Positions 1 to 11,900 of a DNA stretch of 64,000 bases are shown here, one piece after another. Under the pieces are notes generated by a model. The model was not told the DNA's origin and did not search any database. It saw only the letters and a program-made list of their open reading frames with translations. The position numbers and the translations under genes are program-made. Each line of letters begins with the position of its first letter. Position 1 is the stretch's first letter. The DNA is from Dromaius novaehollandiae (Eukaryota; Chordata; Aves; Casuariiformes; Dromaiidae), in assembly GCF_036370855.1 (NCBI RefSeq), contig NC_088102.1, positions 69,015,601-69,079,600 on the forward strand, given 5' to 3'.

Positions 1-46
1 CCGGCAGACCCGGGCGCCGAGCCCCATGGGGTGCTCCCCTCCGCAG

Positions 47-2061
47 CTGGAGGTCGACTTCCGAGACCTGTCGCTGGAAAACGGCCCCCCGGGCAGGTGC
101 TGGGACGGGAAAGCGGGGGACGGGGGGCGTTTCGGCCCCCCACCGCCCGCCGCCGGCGTCAGCGTGAAAGCGGAGCTGGCCGAGGCCCCGCTGGACGCGC
201 TGCAGTGGGTGATGCAGCAGTGCGACCTCGGCCACCCGCCGCCGGCCTGGGACGAAGCGCCAGGTAAGCCGAGGTGCCCCGCGTGCCACCGCGGGGGCTG
301 GCGGCCCCCCCCGCCGCCTCCCACCGCCCCTCTGCCCGCAGGAGAAGGCCTCTACGTGGAGGAGACGCTCGGCCCCGCCGAGGGCACCGGCCCCCCGGCG
401 CTCCCGCCCTGGGCCGCCCCGGCGCCCGCCGACCCGCTGGAGGTGCAAAGCATCGCGGGTGAGCGCGGCGCCAGGACGCTCGCACCCGCGGCCCCTCGTC
501 CAGCCGGCCCCAACGCCGCTCATCTGCCCTCCACAGGGGACGCGCTGCAGGTGAGGCCCCCGGGCCTGGACGCCGTCCTCGCCGAGCTGCCGCCGGACGA
601 CGTGCTGCTCTACGGCCCGGCCGGGAGCCCCTGGGAGGTGCCGGCGGCTCCCCGGGACGCGGGGCTGGTGCCGCCGGCTGCTCCCTGCCCGGCGGCTCCG
701 GAGGCCGTGCTGCTGCAGGGGAACGCAGGTCGGTGCCCCGCGGCCGCCCCCTCCCAGCCGCTTTTGAGGTCTGAAAGGGGTTTTGGGTCCTTCTCCGCTC
801 CGGCGGGCCGCGCACCCTCGCCTGGTTGTCGCGGGGTTGCTGGGTTCACCGCGCCGGTGGTGGGACGCCGGCTCGGGGGGCACGGTGCTGGCCAAGGGGA
901 CAGGCAGCGAGCAAGACCCCCGGGAGCGGGGCTGGAGCCACGCGGGGGTCCAAAGCGCGGGCAAAGCCTTCCTCACCCCCGCTGCAGGCGGCATCCCTCC
1001 CAACCTGGACGTCAGCATCTTCTACCGCGGGAAGCTCTTCCACCGCGAGGAGGTGGGCAGCAGCCGGTGCCTGCTGGCCTACCAGACCGCCGACCCCGCC
1101 GTGGCCCTGGACCTCCCCTGGCTGGTGCAGTTCCCCAGCCCCGCCGGCCTGGCCGACCAGAAGCAGCGGCGCTTCACCGAGGAGCTGCTGCAAAACACCG
1201 GGCTGCTGCTGGAGCAGCGCGACAACAAGATCTACGCCCAGCGCCTCAAGAAGTGCAAGGTCTTCTGGGCCCTGTCCAGGCAGCTGGACGTCGGCAACCT
1301 CTCGCCCAAAGTGCTCTGCCGCAACCAAGAGACGGAGATCTTCGACTTCACCGAGTTCTGCACGGGTAAGGGGGCCCGGCGCGGGGCACCGAGGTCCTGG
1401 TGGGAGCGGGTGGCCACCAGCCTCCAGGGGAGGACGGGATGGCGGGGACCAGCCTCCAGGGGAGGACGGGATGGGGGGACCAGCCTCCAAGGGAGGACGG
1501 GATGGCGGGGACCAGCCTCCAAGGGAGGACGGGATGGCGGGGAAGGGCAGGCCGGGCCGCAGCGGTCAATCCGGGTCCCTCTTTCCACGGGCTGGGGCGC
1601 ACGCGAGAAGGTGCTCCATCCAACGCCTCCCAGCCCCTCCGTGCCCCCTCGACGCCCCCGCCTCGCTCGCTAAAACCCCTCTCGCAGAGCTGAGGGACTT
1701 CCGAGACTACCGCCGCGAGCGCTCGCCCGACTTCACCATCTTCCTCTGCTTCGGGCAGTGCTTCTCCAAGGCCAAGCCCAAGGAGTCCAAGCTCATCCTG
1801 GTGAAGGTGAGGAAGCCCCCGCCCGCCTAAGCAAAGCCTCCGGGGCGCGGGGAGCCGCTGGCGGGCCAGGGCGCGCGGCGGCCGCCCCAAACGCTGCGCC
1901 TTGCGCTTCCGCAGCTGGTGCCCAAGTTCTGCGAGTACTGGTACGAGCAGGTGCTGCGGGAAGGCGCCTCCTCCCTCCGCAGCCGCAGCCTCAGCCTGCA
2001 GCTCTCCGACTCCTTCAGCCTCTTCGAGCTCATCGAGCAGTACAACATGCAGCTGGACTGA
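47..2061 (+). CDS. IRF7: Interferon regulatory factor 7, C-terminal part (5' end outside window)
   Basis: Transcription factor that induces type I interferon genes after serine phosphorylation downstream of TLR and cytosolic nucleic-acid sensors. Exons in consistent phase: 47-263, 342-458, 537-728, 988-1365, 1688-1806 and 1915-2061 (TGA at 2059-2061), giving 389 residues. The first starts after a CCCCTCCGCAG acceptor, so the apparent ATG at 26 is intronic. The DNA-binding domain must lie left of the window. Exons 988-1806 encode the IRF association domain (begins IPPNLDVSIFYRGKLFHREE; includes DFTIFLCFGQCFSKAKPKES). The tail GASSLRSRSLSLQLSDS followed by LFELIEQYNMQLD is the phospho-acceptor region; its SLSLxLS pattern resembles IRF7 rather than the LHIS of IRF3. 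Introns are tiny (78, 78, 259, 322 and 108 bp) and GC-rich. It converges with the neighbouring minus-strand ROCO gene. Birds have a single IRF3/IRF7-type gene, so older annotations may call it IRF3. Confidence 0.93.
1416..1542. repeat. 32-bp minisatellite, 4 copies, in an IRF7 intron
   Basis: Four tandem copies of a unit beginning ACCAGCCTCC and containing GGAGGACGGGATGG start at 1416, 1448, 1479 and 1511. Copy lengths are 32, 31, 32 and 32 bp. Copies 1-2 differ from copies 3-4 at one G/A position, suggesting stepwise duplication. The array lies in the 322-bp intron between the association-domain exons. Confidence 0.95.
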
Positions 2062-2600
2062 GGCCCCGCGCGTCGGCGGCAGCGTCGCAGCGAGACCCAG
2101 GCGATCTCGGGGAGCCCCGAGCGGCCCGCGCCCGCCTACGCTACCCCCGGGGCGGCTCTCGACCCCAGCGAGGCAGGGCCGGGGCTCCAGGAGCAGCCCG
2201 CCTGGGCCGGGGGCCGCTCAAAAACCTGGCCGCGTGGGCAGCCGGTCCCGGAAGCGACCCGTCCTCCCTCCGAGGGTGAGCAGTCGCCGTTGCTGCCAGC
2301 CCTCCGACCGAAGGCAGCCACGGCGGGGCCAGGGACGGGCACCGGTGCCCGGGAAGCAGGTCTTCCGCGAGCCGGGGCTGACGGTGCCCCGTGGGGCTAC
2401 GACGGGCGGCAAAGTCCTGGCCTCGGTGACGGGAGCGGGGCTCGGCCTGTGCCGGGCTGTCAGCTGTTCATATGCATTTTTGCATAGAACGTAGCCATTT
2501 ACAGAGTTATTTTCTTAGGTTTCATGCATTTAAATATATATATATATAAATATAAAAATATAAATATACATGTATATATGAAAAACCCAGATCCTGTCTA
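2062..2600 (+). other. IRF7 3' UTR and likely transcript end
   Basis: Non-coding sequence after the IRF7 stop. GC-rich for about 400 bases, then abruptly AT-rich from about 2460. No canonical AATAAA is present. The variant AATATA occurs in the AT tract near 2534-2575, which is the likeliest 3' end. The interval to the poly(A) signal of the opposing gene (2902) is only about 300 bases. Confidence 0.5.
2528..2578. repeat. TA-rich low-complexity tract
   Basis: An imperfect (TA)n/(ATAAA)n tract at the distal end of the IRF7 3' UTR. Confidence 0.85.
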
Positions 2601-2901
2601 CTGGTACATATCCCTTCCCGACACTGACCTTGAGCCTCTCTAAAGCAGCCTGAGTTTTTCCTTTGTGAGGATGAGCACATACCCACCACCCCTCGCCTGG
2701 GCACCCGCCCCCACCACCCACCCGAGACCTCCAGCCCCTCCGAAGACACTGGGAACACTGGGGCAGGACAGAGCAAGGCTAGTGCTGGGAGAGGAGCCCT
2801 CTGCTCCCGCTCTTGCTGGTACCCAGGCCACAACAGGCACATTCTCCCCCCTCCTTCCCCTGACACCTGAGTAAAGTGACTTTCCATGCATTGTTGAGAT
2901 A

Positions 2902-2907
2902 TTTATT
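2902..2907 (-). terminator. Poly(A) signal AATAAA of the ROCO gene
   Basis: TTTATT on the plus strand, so AATAAA on the minus strand, about 90 bases past the stop codon of the MFHAS1-like gene (stop 2998-2996). Context GCAATAAATAT. The 3' UTR would therefore be about 110-120 bases. Confidence 0.75.
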
Positions 2908-2995
2908 GCAAACGGAACTTGTAGACCAGGAAGCAAAGCACGTTGAGGACGGCTAAAACAATTCTTCTTCCACAAGTGCCTCCTCGTTGGCCCCG

Positions 2996-5900
2996 TTACT
3001 CACTTGAGATGTTCTGAAAAAGGAAGACGGTAACTAGGCTTCAAAGCACCCCAGGGAGCGCAGGGCCAGCTGATCACCGGGAAGCGTGGCGGGGGCTGTT
3101 CCTCCAGCGAGACCCTCAGAGCTAGAGCCCAGTCCAAACCGGGGACCCTAGCTAGGACCAGTCCAACGGGGGCCGAGCCAGCGCGTGCCGGGGGCTGGAA
3201 GCGGCTGCTCCCGCTCAGTTTGGGACGGGGGGGAAGAGGACGCGCGCGCCACGAGCCCAGCCGTCGTCGTCGGCACCGGGCCGGGAGCAGAACCCCCCCG
3301 GGGCGCGCGGGCGGGAGAGGCGGGGGCCGCGCCCCGGGGATGCACCTCACCTGCCGGTTCACGCGGACGTCGCTGGGCCCGAAGGTCGTGGTGCCGTAGC
3401 TGGTGACGTAGTAGCACACGGGGGGCTGCGCCGGGGGAGCCGCCGGCTGCTCGGGCACTGCGCCAGGAGAAAGGGGAGCGGTGTCGGCTGTCCAGCAGCC
3501 TCGCTCCGCTAAACCCAGCAGTTATTTACCCCCTCGCAAGGCCAGGAAAGCTCACTGCTGACAGGCTCTTTGATCCCACAGAGGGAGAGGAAAACCGCTC
3601 TGGAAGAACTCGGAGTAATTGCTTCAAGAAAGGGACCCGAGACCAGCCTCCCACCCCACGCTGCCCTCAGAGTCAGGGATAAGAGGTGCCCGTGCCTCTC
3701 TGTGCCTCCCAGCCCGCCTCCCCGTTTAATCCCCTACTCCTGGTCCGGTCCAGGCCCTCGGCGGATCTGCCCTTCCCACACGCAGGACGCAGGAGTGACT
3801 TTCCGCCCACCGCCCCTAGCTGCCCTGCGGCCCGAACCCACCAACGCTGCCCTCACCTCTGGGCAAGAGCAGTTCTGCTCGGAAGCGATGACCACACGTT
3901 CCACAGGTTTTAACCTCTTCCTTCGTCCTGCGAGGGAAAGAGCCCACAGAAGGGGAATGAGCAGGAGCTGCCCTCAACACCCGCCTTAGATGCTGCCAAA
4001 ATCCCTGAAAAGGCTCCCTCTTTCCATGCTGGCCCTTCTGGACACGGTTCCTTAAGTCAGCCGGCAGGAGGGCTGCCGAGCCACCCACGTGTCCCTGTGC
4101 CCCGGGCAGGGAAGCGCGCTCAGCTTGCTCTGGGAAACTGGGGGATCGGGCACTGCCCAGTCCCCGTTCAGGCAGGGGGTCAGCGAGGACATCACGTGCC
4201 TTATGCCCGAGCACCCAAGTTCCAGCTTTTTTCACCTTTTTTTCCCTTGCTCGGGTATCCTGTACCATGAAATGCGGTGAACCGTTACCACAAGGGACAG
4301 ACTGGTGCATCCAGGAGGACAACACGGGGCCTGGCAAGTATTGCAACTAATCTCACATGGCTTTTAAAAGCCCTTCGGTCCCACCGGCCCTGCAGCAACA
4401 GCCACCGGGCGCCAGCCCTCTGCTCCGAGGGCCACCGCCCGTACGCACACAATGTTTCTGCCATCCATGTCCGGCCACACAAGCTCCGCGGGACACCCGG
4501 CAGTTCGGCAAGGCGTCTTCACGCAGACGTGCAGCCCCGGCCACTCCTCTGAAAGCTTCTGGCCGATGAAGAGGATGGCGACGAGGAAGTCCCAGGCAAA
4601 CCGGAATTCTGTGGGACGGGAGGAGAAAGCTGCGGTGACTCACGCCCGCCCCAGCTGCCTGGCGGGCGGGACGGCGGCGGCCGGGGGGTGACGCAAGGCC
4701 TCGGACCGCGCCAAGAGCGATTGCAGCAGCTGGGTCTCTCACGCTCCCCGGGGCCCTGGAAACGTGGACGGGGAGAGAGTTCCTCAACTCGTACGGTCCT
4801 ATGGCTCGGAGCTGGAGACACGGACCAAGAGCACACTCTGCCAGGACCCTTAGGGACCGGAGAGAGGCTGACCTACTTGCTTCGTGAGAAATAAAGATTT
4901 GTCTTTCCACTTCCATCTGATGCCTCGAGCGCGGAACCACGAACAAGTTTCGGGGAGAAAGGGGAAGGTTCGGCTGAGCTGCTGACGCTTCAGAGGACCC
5001 TGGCCAGACTAGGGCACGCTGCAGAGCCTTCTGCGAAACTTCACCCCGAGGAGCGGAGGTGGGGTGGGCTAAGGGGAGACGTGTCCTTGGGAGCCACGAA
5101 GCAACGCAGCGCGCGTACGCAGGAGGCAGCTAGGGCGCAAGGCGAGGACCCGGATTCTTACCCCTCCTTTCTGCTGGCTTCCTGCACCGGAGCTCCAGGT
5201 AGCTGTAGGCTCTCTGGTTGTTCTCTTTGATCAGCAAGGGTTTGCCATTGCATATGAGCAGGCAGGTCACCTTGGCCACCCAGTGCGTGGAGTAGAAGGA
5301 GCAGGCTTTCACCAGGAACCTGCAAGGAGATTGCCCGCGGATTTAACCGCCCTCCTCCCTCCCCCGTTATCTCCAACATTAAGTGTGGCACTGGGTGGAA
5401 TTCAAAATATGAAACCAATTTCAGCTGAAACAAATGTCGAAGCTGAAGGAGGACCCTCTCCTACCGACTGCTCAAGCAGCAGGAGCTAGGGCTAAACGCC
5501 AGGCCCACAATCAGCCGTTACAGCAAATTCACTAGCTTCCTAAGGCTAGTGCTAGAGCAGGAGTCAGGCCACCTCATTCCCAATACCTTCTTCCATCCTC
5601 TCCAAAAAACAGCAGTCAAAAGCCTCTTTCTTAAGCCAAGAGCTGCTTCCGGATTTGGCCAGTCAGACGAATTTTGAACGCAAGCCAAGAGAAGAAGCCC
5701 ACAGAGGCAGGAGACTTTCCAGAAGTGCAACTAGTCACAGCACCAGTAGAAACTTGGCCCTCCTCAATTCTCTGCTGTGGTGGGCCTGAGAGACCTCTCC
5801 CAGCTGCGCTGATAGGCTAACCCTGTGGTCAAATCCCTGCCAAAAAACCCACCTCAGGTGAAAGGTGAAACAAAAGAGCGTTATCTTTGTTCGTGTGCAG

Positions 5901-8900
5901 GCAGTGAATATCGAAAGGATTTGTCCAGGGCTCCACAAGACCATGGCAGAGCTGAAAAGCCACCTCTGGTCTCGAGTCCCAGCCCAGTGCCTGAACTGAT
6001 ATGTTCCCTCAACAGCTGTGGGTCTGTCGACAGTCAGACCAGCTCTGTGTCAAGCAACCCCCAAACGGACCAGCCGGTGAACAGCCCACAACCTCAGCAC
6101 AAGCTAGAAACTATTGCTTACCTCTGAAAGAAGCCCTCAGGTATTTCAGGTGAGAAATAGGCCCGGATGTGGAGGTCTTCAGGGTGATCTCCTCCCCACA
6201 CCTCAGAAACCTCTTCGGTCTGGTTCAGGTAGGTTGGGAACAAGTACCAGGACTCCCCATGGCCTTGTGTTGCCTCCCATGGCTTCCCAGGCACAAACTC
6301 ACCGGCCTCTGGGTTGAGAGCTTCAGCCTTCCTCACTTCCAGGCAGATCTCAAAGTGCTCCAGGAGGCTGAAGAGCTTCCCTCTCCTTCCGTGGGGCTTG
6401 TGTCCCATTATTTCCTCAAAGATGTCCTGCATCCCTTCCGAATAGAGCTGGTACTTGACCAAAGCCCGCACTGCCCGGTGGCACAGCATCGCCTTCGACT
6501 TGAAGGTCCACACCCAGTTGGACCTGTCCCTGATGGTGGAGTGCTCCCCTATGAGCGTGTCCACAGAGATGCTCTCAAGCTGCTGGACCAGGCGGTACCT
6601 CACGAGGAGCTGGGTGGGAAGGAAGGGAGAGAAGGGGCTGCGATGAGAGGAGCACAGCAAAACTGCAGGCGCTGTCTACGACCTGGGCCACACGGAGAAG
6701 ACCCACACTCACCTTGAACATGCTTATGAGGAAGGTAGGCTGGAGAAAGACCGTGTTCTCCAGATGCTTGATTTCCTCATACCATATGATAAGCCCGATG
6801 CGGTGGAGGTACCGCAAGATATCCTGGAGAAGTTCTCTGCCCAGGTTGGCCAGATGCTCTCGATGGGAGAGTTTGCTGAGGAGGTACTGGAGGTCCATCA
6901 TGCCTGGAGGCAGGCACAGGATTTCAAACCATATCTCCTAAGCCAGCAGTCAAAGGCAGACACTTTACAGAGCCAACAAACGCAAGCAATACCGCATGTC
7001 AAACAGACCATGCCGTCCCTAGGGTAGCAGCTGGGACCAGAACGCTGCTCAGTGGCTGCGCCCCAAAACGCTTTGCCCACCCTCAGCCGTCCCACTGTAG
7101 CAAGGCAGCTGACGGCTTGCTAGAACCTCAGCAGAGCTCCCGAAAAACGAGGCTAACACTTTTTTCAGTGTTTCAAAGTGTAGGCTTGTTTCTAGCTAGA
7201 AGATCTTTGACTGCAAGTTAAATGTCAGATTGTCACTAGTCATGCGGAGAACATACGGAGACAGGCAGCTATATGTGGAACTGAATACTTGGGCTTTTCC
7301 CCTGGAAGGAAAGAGCTTGCTTTGCCCCCTCTGATCCTGCAGCAGCCAAGGGAGCCAGAGAGAACAGCAAGTTTTGGTGGTGTTCATACCGCCTGCTTTA
7401 GGTATGTAAGTGCAGAGGCAAGGCTGCCTGTGAAGCCACGGGAGAGACGGAGGAGGGGCTAGACCTGGTCAGGGGCACTAAATAAGGTTAGCAGGACACT
7501 GGTTTGAAAACCAAACAGAAGCATTGCTTTTCACAACGCGCACTGGAGCTGTGGAGCTCCCTCCTGCAGGACATTGGGGATTTTAAAAGCTTGTACAGGG
7601 CCGAGGGGGGAAAGAGCAAGAGTTAATGAAAAGAAATGTACGGACAACTGAGTGCATCAGGGCACACCAAGCCGCAGATCGCCAGATGCTGGCAGAGCCT
7701 TCAGGTGAACGAACGCTTGTCCTTTCTTTATGCTTCTCCCTAGACGTCTGCCTTTGGGGCAGATGCTCAATAACACCGCTCAGACAGGACGGGTCCTCTG
7801 AGTCCGTGTAAAAGCAATCGTAGCGGCTCGCCCCCAGGTACCACCTCGCCTAGGAGCTCTGAGCCAGTCCTGAGCTCAGCCTTTCTCAGCTGGCTCCGGA
7901 CAGACTTTGCTCGCAACTTGGGGCGCAAATAGCACAACCAGAAGCAGGTAAGGGGACTACTCCAGCAATAACGCTGCAGATTCGCGTTACTGCCCCTCCA
8001 GGCAAGAGGGGCCAGCGGGTACCGAGACCAGACAGCCTCTCTCACCGGCGGGCCAGCAAGGCCCCTGCAGGGAGGTGCGGGGGACGAGGAAGGCGCCGCC
8101 TTCTCACCGTGATCTGCCATCTCCTCGCTCTGCGCCACATCCACAATCGCGGCTTCCACTTGCCTGTAGACGGGGGGCAGCACCCGGACAACCTCGGGAA
8201 AGAGCTCCTCGTTTCTCACGTGCTCCAGAATAACGGCTTCGAGCTTTTTGATATCACGGTGATCGGTGCAGTTGACAGGAACGCAGTCTAAAACCTGGAA
8301 CAGAGGAAGCACGTGCCTACCAAAAGCGAGTCCGGCAGAGGCCTCCACGGTGGTCGGGGCGCTGGAGGGAAGGTGAGGTAAGGAGGCTTTTTTGCTTTAA
8401 CCTGCGAGGTGAAGGGGGGGACTAGCAGCAGCCGCCTGGTACTTGAGAGGTTACTGCGAAGGTGGAGCAAGGCTCTTTACGGAAGTGCATGGCAGGACGA
8501 CGAGAGCCAAAGATCATACGTAAAACAGCAGATACCTAACTCGACAAGGAAACCTTTTTCCCCGTGGGGTGAGCCACGCACTGGAACAGGTTGCACAGCG
8601 AGGCTGTGCCGTCTGCATCCTCGGACGTTTTCGGGACCTGGCCAGGCAAAGCTCCGAGCTTGCTGGTCTGAGTTCACCACCGACCCACCTCAGAGCAGGA
8701 GGTCGGCCCGACACCTCCTAACGTCCCGTCCCGCCGGGGCTGCTCTGTGGTTCCACAATAACCGACTGGCAGGAAGCAGGGATGGGGAGCTGCCCACGCA
8801 CGGAGACATGTCCAGCTGGACGCTGTATCCCCGTCACGGGAAGGGCACCTCCCCGTGTCTCTAGCTCTCTAGCACAGTCCACAGAAAGGCAGCTACCTGC

Positions 8901-11900
8901 ACCCTGTGGCTTGCAAGAGCCTTTTTGCAAGTCTTGTTGCAAATGTCTTGTTAATATTTCTCTCCTTCGAAGAGCCAAAGGAGATATTCCGTCACACAAC
9001 AAGGAGTTAATCTGCGTTACTCCCTGCTACAGGACTTCAGGATGCTCAATGCCTCAGGAAACCAAAAAAGGAACACTGCAGATTTGTGAAAGAAAACCAA
9101 ACCAAAACAAAAAAACACCCAAGCAATCAAAGAAAGCATACCTCTCCCGAGGCGTTTGCTACAAGCCACAGCCAGAGCGAGCCCGGCACAAGAAGTGACG
9201 GAGAACCACCGGGAGTGACTGCCCTGCTGTTTGCGTGCCCAGCTGTGGGCAGTTGCCACTTCCACCTCAGCCACACAAGCAGCTGCAGGCAACAGCCCGA
9301 CTCATCGGCAACGGGCGACTGTCGCTGTTAACACGCCAGGCTGTGAGCCACAACAGCCTGGGCACGGGCACCGTTCTGCTGCCACAGCAGTGGGGTCGGC
9401 AGCTGCTGCTAGAGGTGAAAGCAGGCAGCGAGGAACCACCGTGGCTTCAGCCACCCTGCTAAACCCACCTAAGAAGGCAAACCCAAACCCCGAGAGCTTG
9501 CCCAGCTCCCTTACGGCTGCAGCAAATCTCTGCTGACCTCAGCCCTACCGTTAACGTGCAGTTCTCCATCTCCTTCAGCTTCTCCCACTGGTCCACGTAA
9601 AATTCGGACTCCTCGCTGCCTTCCAGGTTGTTGATGAAGTGAGAGAGGTTGTTCTTCCTCTCCTCCAGCATGGCCGCAATCCTGGACATGATGTCGCACC
9701 TCTTCTCCTCCACTTCCCCCTCCTGGCAACAGTCGATGTGGGTCCCCACAGGGAGCACCACCGAGTTTGGCACGCGCATGAACAGGTTGTTGATCCAGAA
9801 ACCCACAAGGTCCTTGAAGGCATCATCAGTAGTTTGGTACCTGCGGAGGGAGCCGGAAAAAAGAAAATCCCACGCAATTCACAGCCACCGCTCTGAGTCT
9901 TCAGCCAGCTCCCACCAGCGCAGGCCTAATGCGATGCCCTGCGTTGTCCCAGGGATTGACTAGAGAAAAGCCCAGATCATCTCTAAATGTTGCCATGGGC
10001 CATATGCAAGCCCAGGGCTACCAGTTTCCTCTCCCTAAGCTAAGCTGGCTAAAGCTGGGGGCTGTAGCAGAGTGGCTCTGCTGTGGAGGAGAGCATCCCT
10101 CTGCATCAAAAAGCCCAAGCCTGATGCTCCTTCTGCTTTCAGGGCTCACTAGAAGAGAAGCGAGGGCTTGTAGAGGTACTTTCAATGCAGAAAGCAGAGG
10201 TGGAGACCATTTAGACTGGGGTAAGTTCTCACATAAAAAGTCAATACTTCCCTAACCTCTCAAAACAGAGGGCTTAGGCAAGGTGCTGACAGATCTAGTG
10301 GTTTAATAAAAAGTGTGATCTCCAGGAAGGGGAAGCGGGGGAGTTAGTTACTCCGGTGGAGAAAAGAACAGACGTCTAGGTCTCATGGACTGAACCAGAG
10401 CAGAGGGAAGAGTCCCCAACCCAGACTTGTTTTTCTCCTCCCGCCCACTATGAATTCAGACCTGCACAGCACTTACATATGGAGATTGATGACAAGAATG
10501 ACGAGTGCCTGCGGGGTGATGAACACATGGTGAGTCATGTAATACTCCAGCTGGCCAGCAAAGTCCCAGAAGAGAAAAGTGAAGTCCTCGATCCGGAACT
10601 CGCTGATCTCGATGCCAACTGTTCGCTCTTCCTTGGGCACCAGTTTGGTTTGCCCCTGCTTCAGGCTTTTGCAAATGGTGGATTTTCCTGCCAGCGAAGC
10701 CCCCAGGAACATGGTCTTGACCCTCTTGTCCTCCTGCCCCGAACAGTCTTGCAGCTGCGTGAAGTAATTCAGGATCTGCTGGATGCCACCGGCACACACC
10801 TCACTGGGAGGCTCCTTGAGCGGGTTCCCGTTGGCCTTGAACATTTTCAGGGACTGCCCCTGAAACAGCTCCCTGGGGAGCTGGCGAAGAGCATTGTTCT
10901 GCACGTGGAGCTCTTGCAAGCTCGTCAGCTGCAGGACAGGCTGGGGGAAGGCTCGAAAGAGGTTGTTGGACAGGTTGAGATACTGGAGGCTGCCTTGACA
11001 CGCTGCCAGGTCCCTGGGGAGGGCACAGAGGCGGTTGTTGTTCAGCCGCAAGTGTTTGAGCCTGGAGAGATGGGAGAAAACCCCCTCCGGAATGACCCGG
11101 ATTTGGTTCTGATTCAGCTCAAGCTTCTCTAAATAGACCAGGCTCTGGATTTCGTCCGGAAAGTCCACAATCTCATTCTTGGACAGTATCAACTTCTTCA
11201 GGTTGCAAAGCTTAGAAATGCCGGCGATGTGTTTGAGCTTGTTCCTGTCGAGGTCCAGGCTCTCCAGCACGGGGTTGCTCAGGACTGCTGAAGGCAGCAC
11301 CCGCAGCCTCTGCGTAGAGAGCGTCACTTCGCGCAAACCCTCCGCCTGCTCCTGACCTGGACACGTGGGACAGGAAAGGCAGTTGAGGACCAGGTACCGC
11401 ACACTCGGCCGTCGGCCTGCTTTCTTGCCTGCTGGGAGGGAGACTTGCACCCTTACGATGGCAGACCGCTGGTTCCTTTGAGCTTGTCACAGCTTTCAGA
11501 TCATTTTGCCCAGTGAGAGAAAAGCAGAGGCCAAACAGAGGAGCTGTTTGAACAGCACGGCCACAGCTTGGGGCTCAACCTGCTGCTTGAACAACTCCTG
11601 TGCGCTCTCAGGAGAGCAGGACAAGCAGAGGCACGAGGGGCTTGGCTGGGACTGAGGACACTGGGAGCAGCAGGGGAAACAGTGCCCATCAGATTTTGAC
11701 CAGTAACCCAGGAGCCACGTTATCGGCTTTTTTCTCATTAAAACACCACGGGAGCTCCAGCAGCAGACGCGTCTCATCTGAAGACAGCAGTTTTCCGCTC
11801 CCAGCACGGGGCTGGCAGGGCAGAGCTGTTCCCAGTAACTGGCCGAGCCAGCCCCCACGCTGCCACCCACTCCGGGGCCCAGACCGCAGCACGCAAGACG

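Noticed and set aside
26-1369. A continuous 447-codon frame at the left edge starting with an ATG at 26
   Set aside because: It reads through several introns. The ATG sits before a splice acceptor, and the IRF7 exons switch frame at 987/988. Only parts of it are real IRF7 exons.
5855-5875. ISRE-like GAAAGGTGAAAC in a ROCO intron
   Set aside because: The spacing between the GAAA cores is three bases rather than two, so it does not fit the ISRE/IRF-E consensus.
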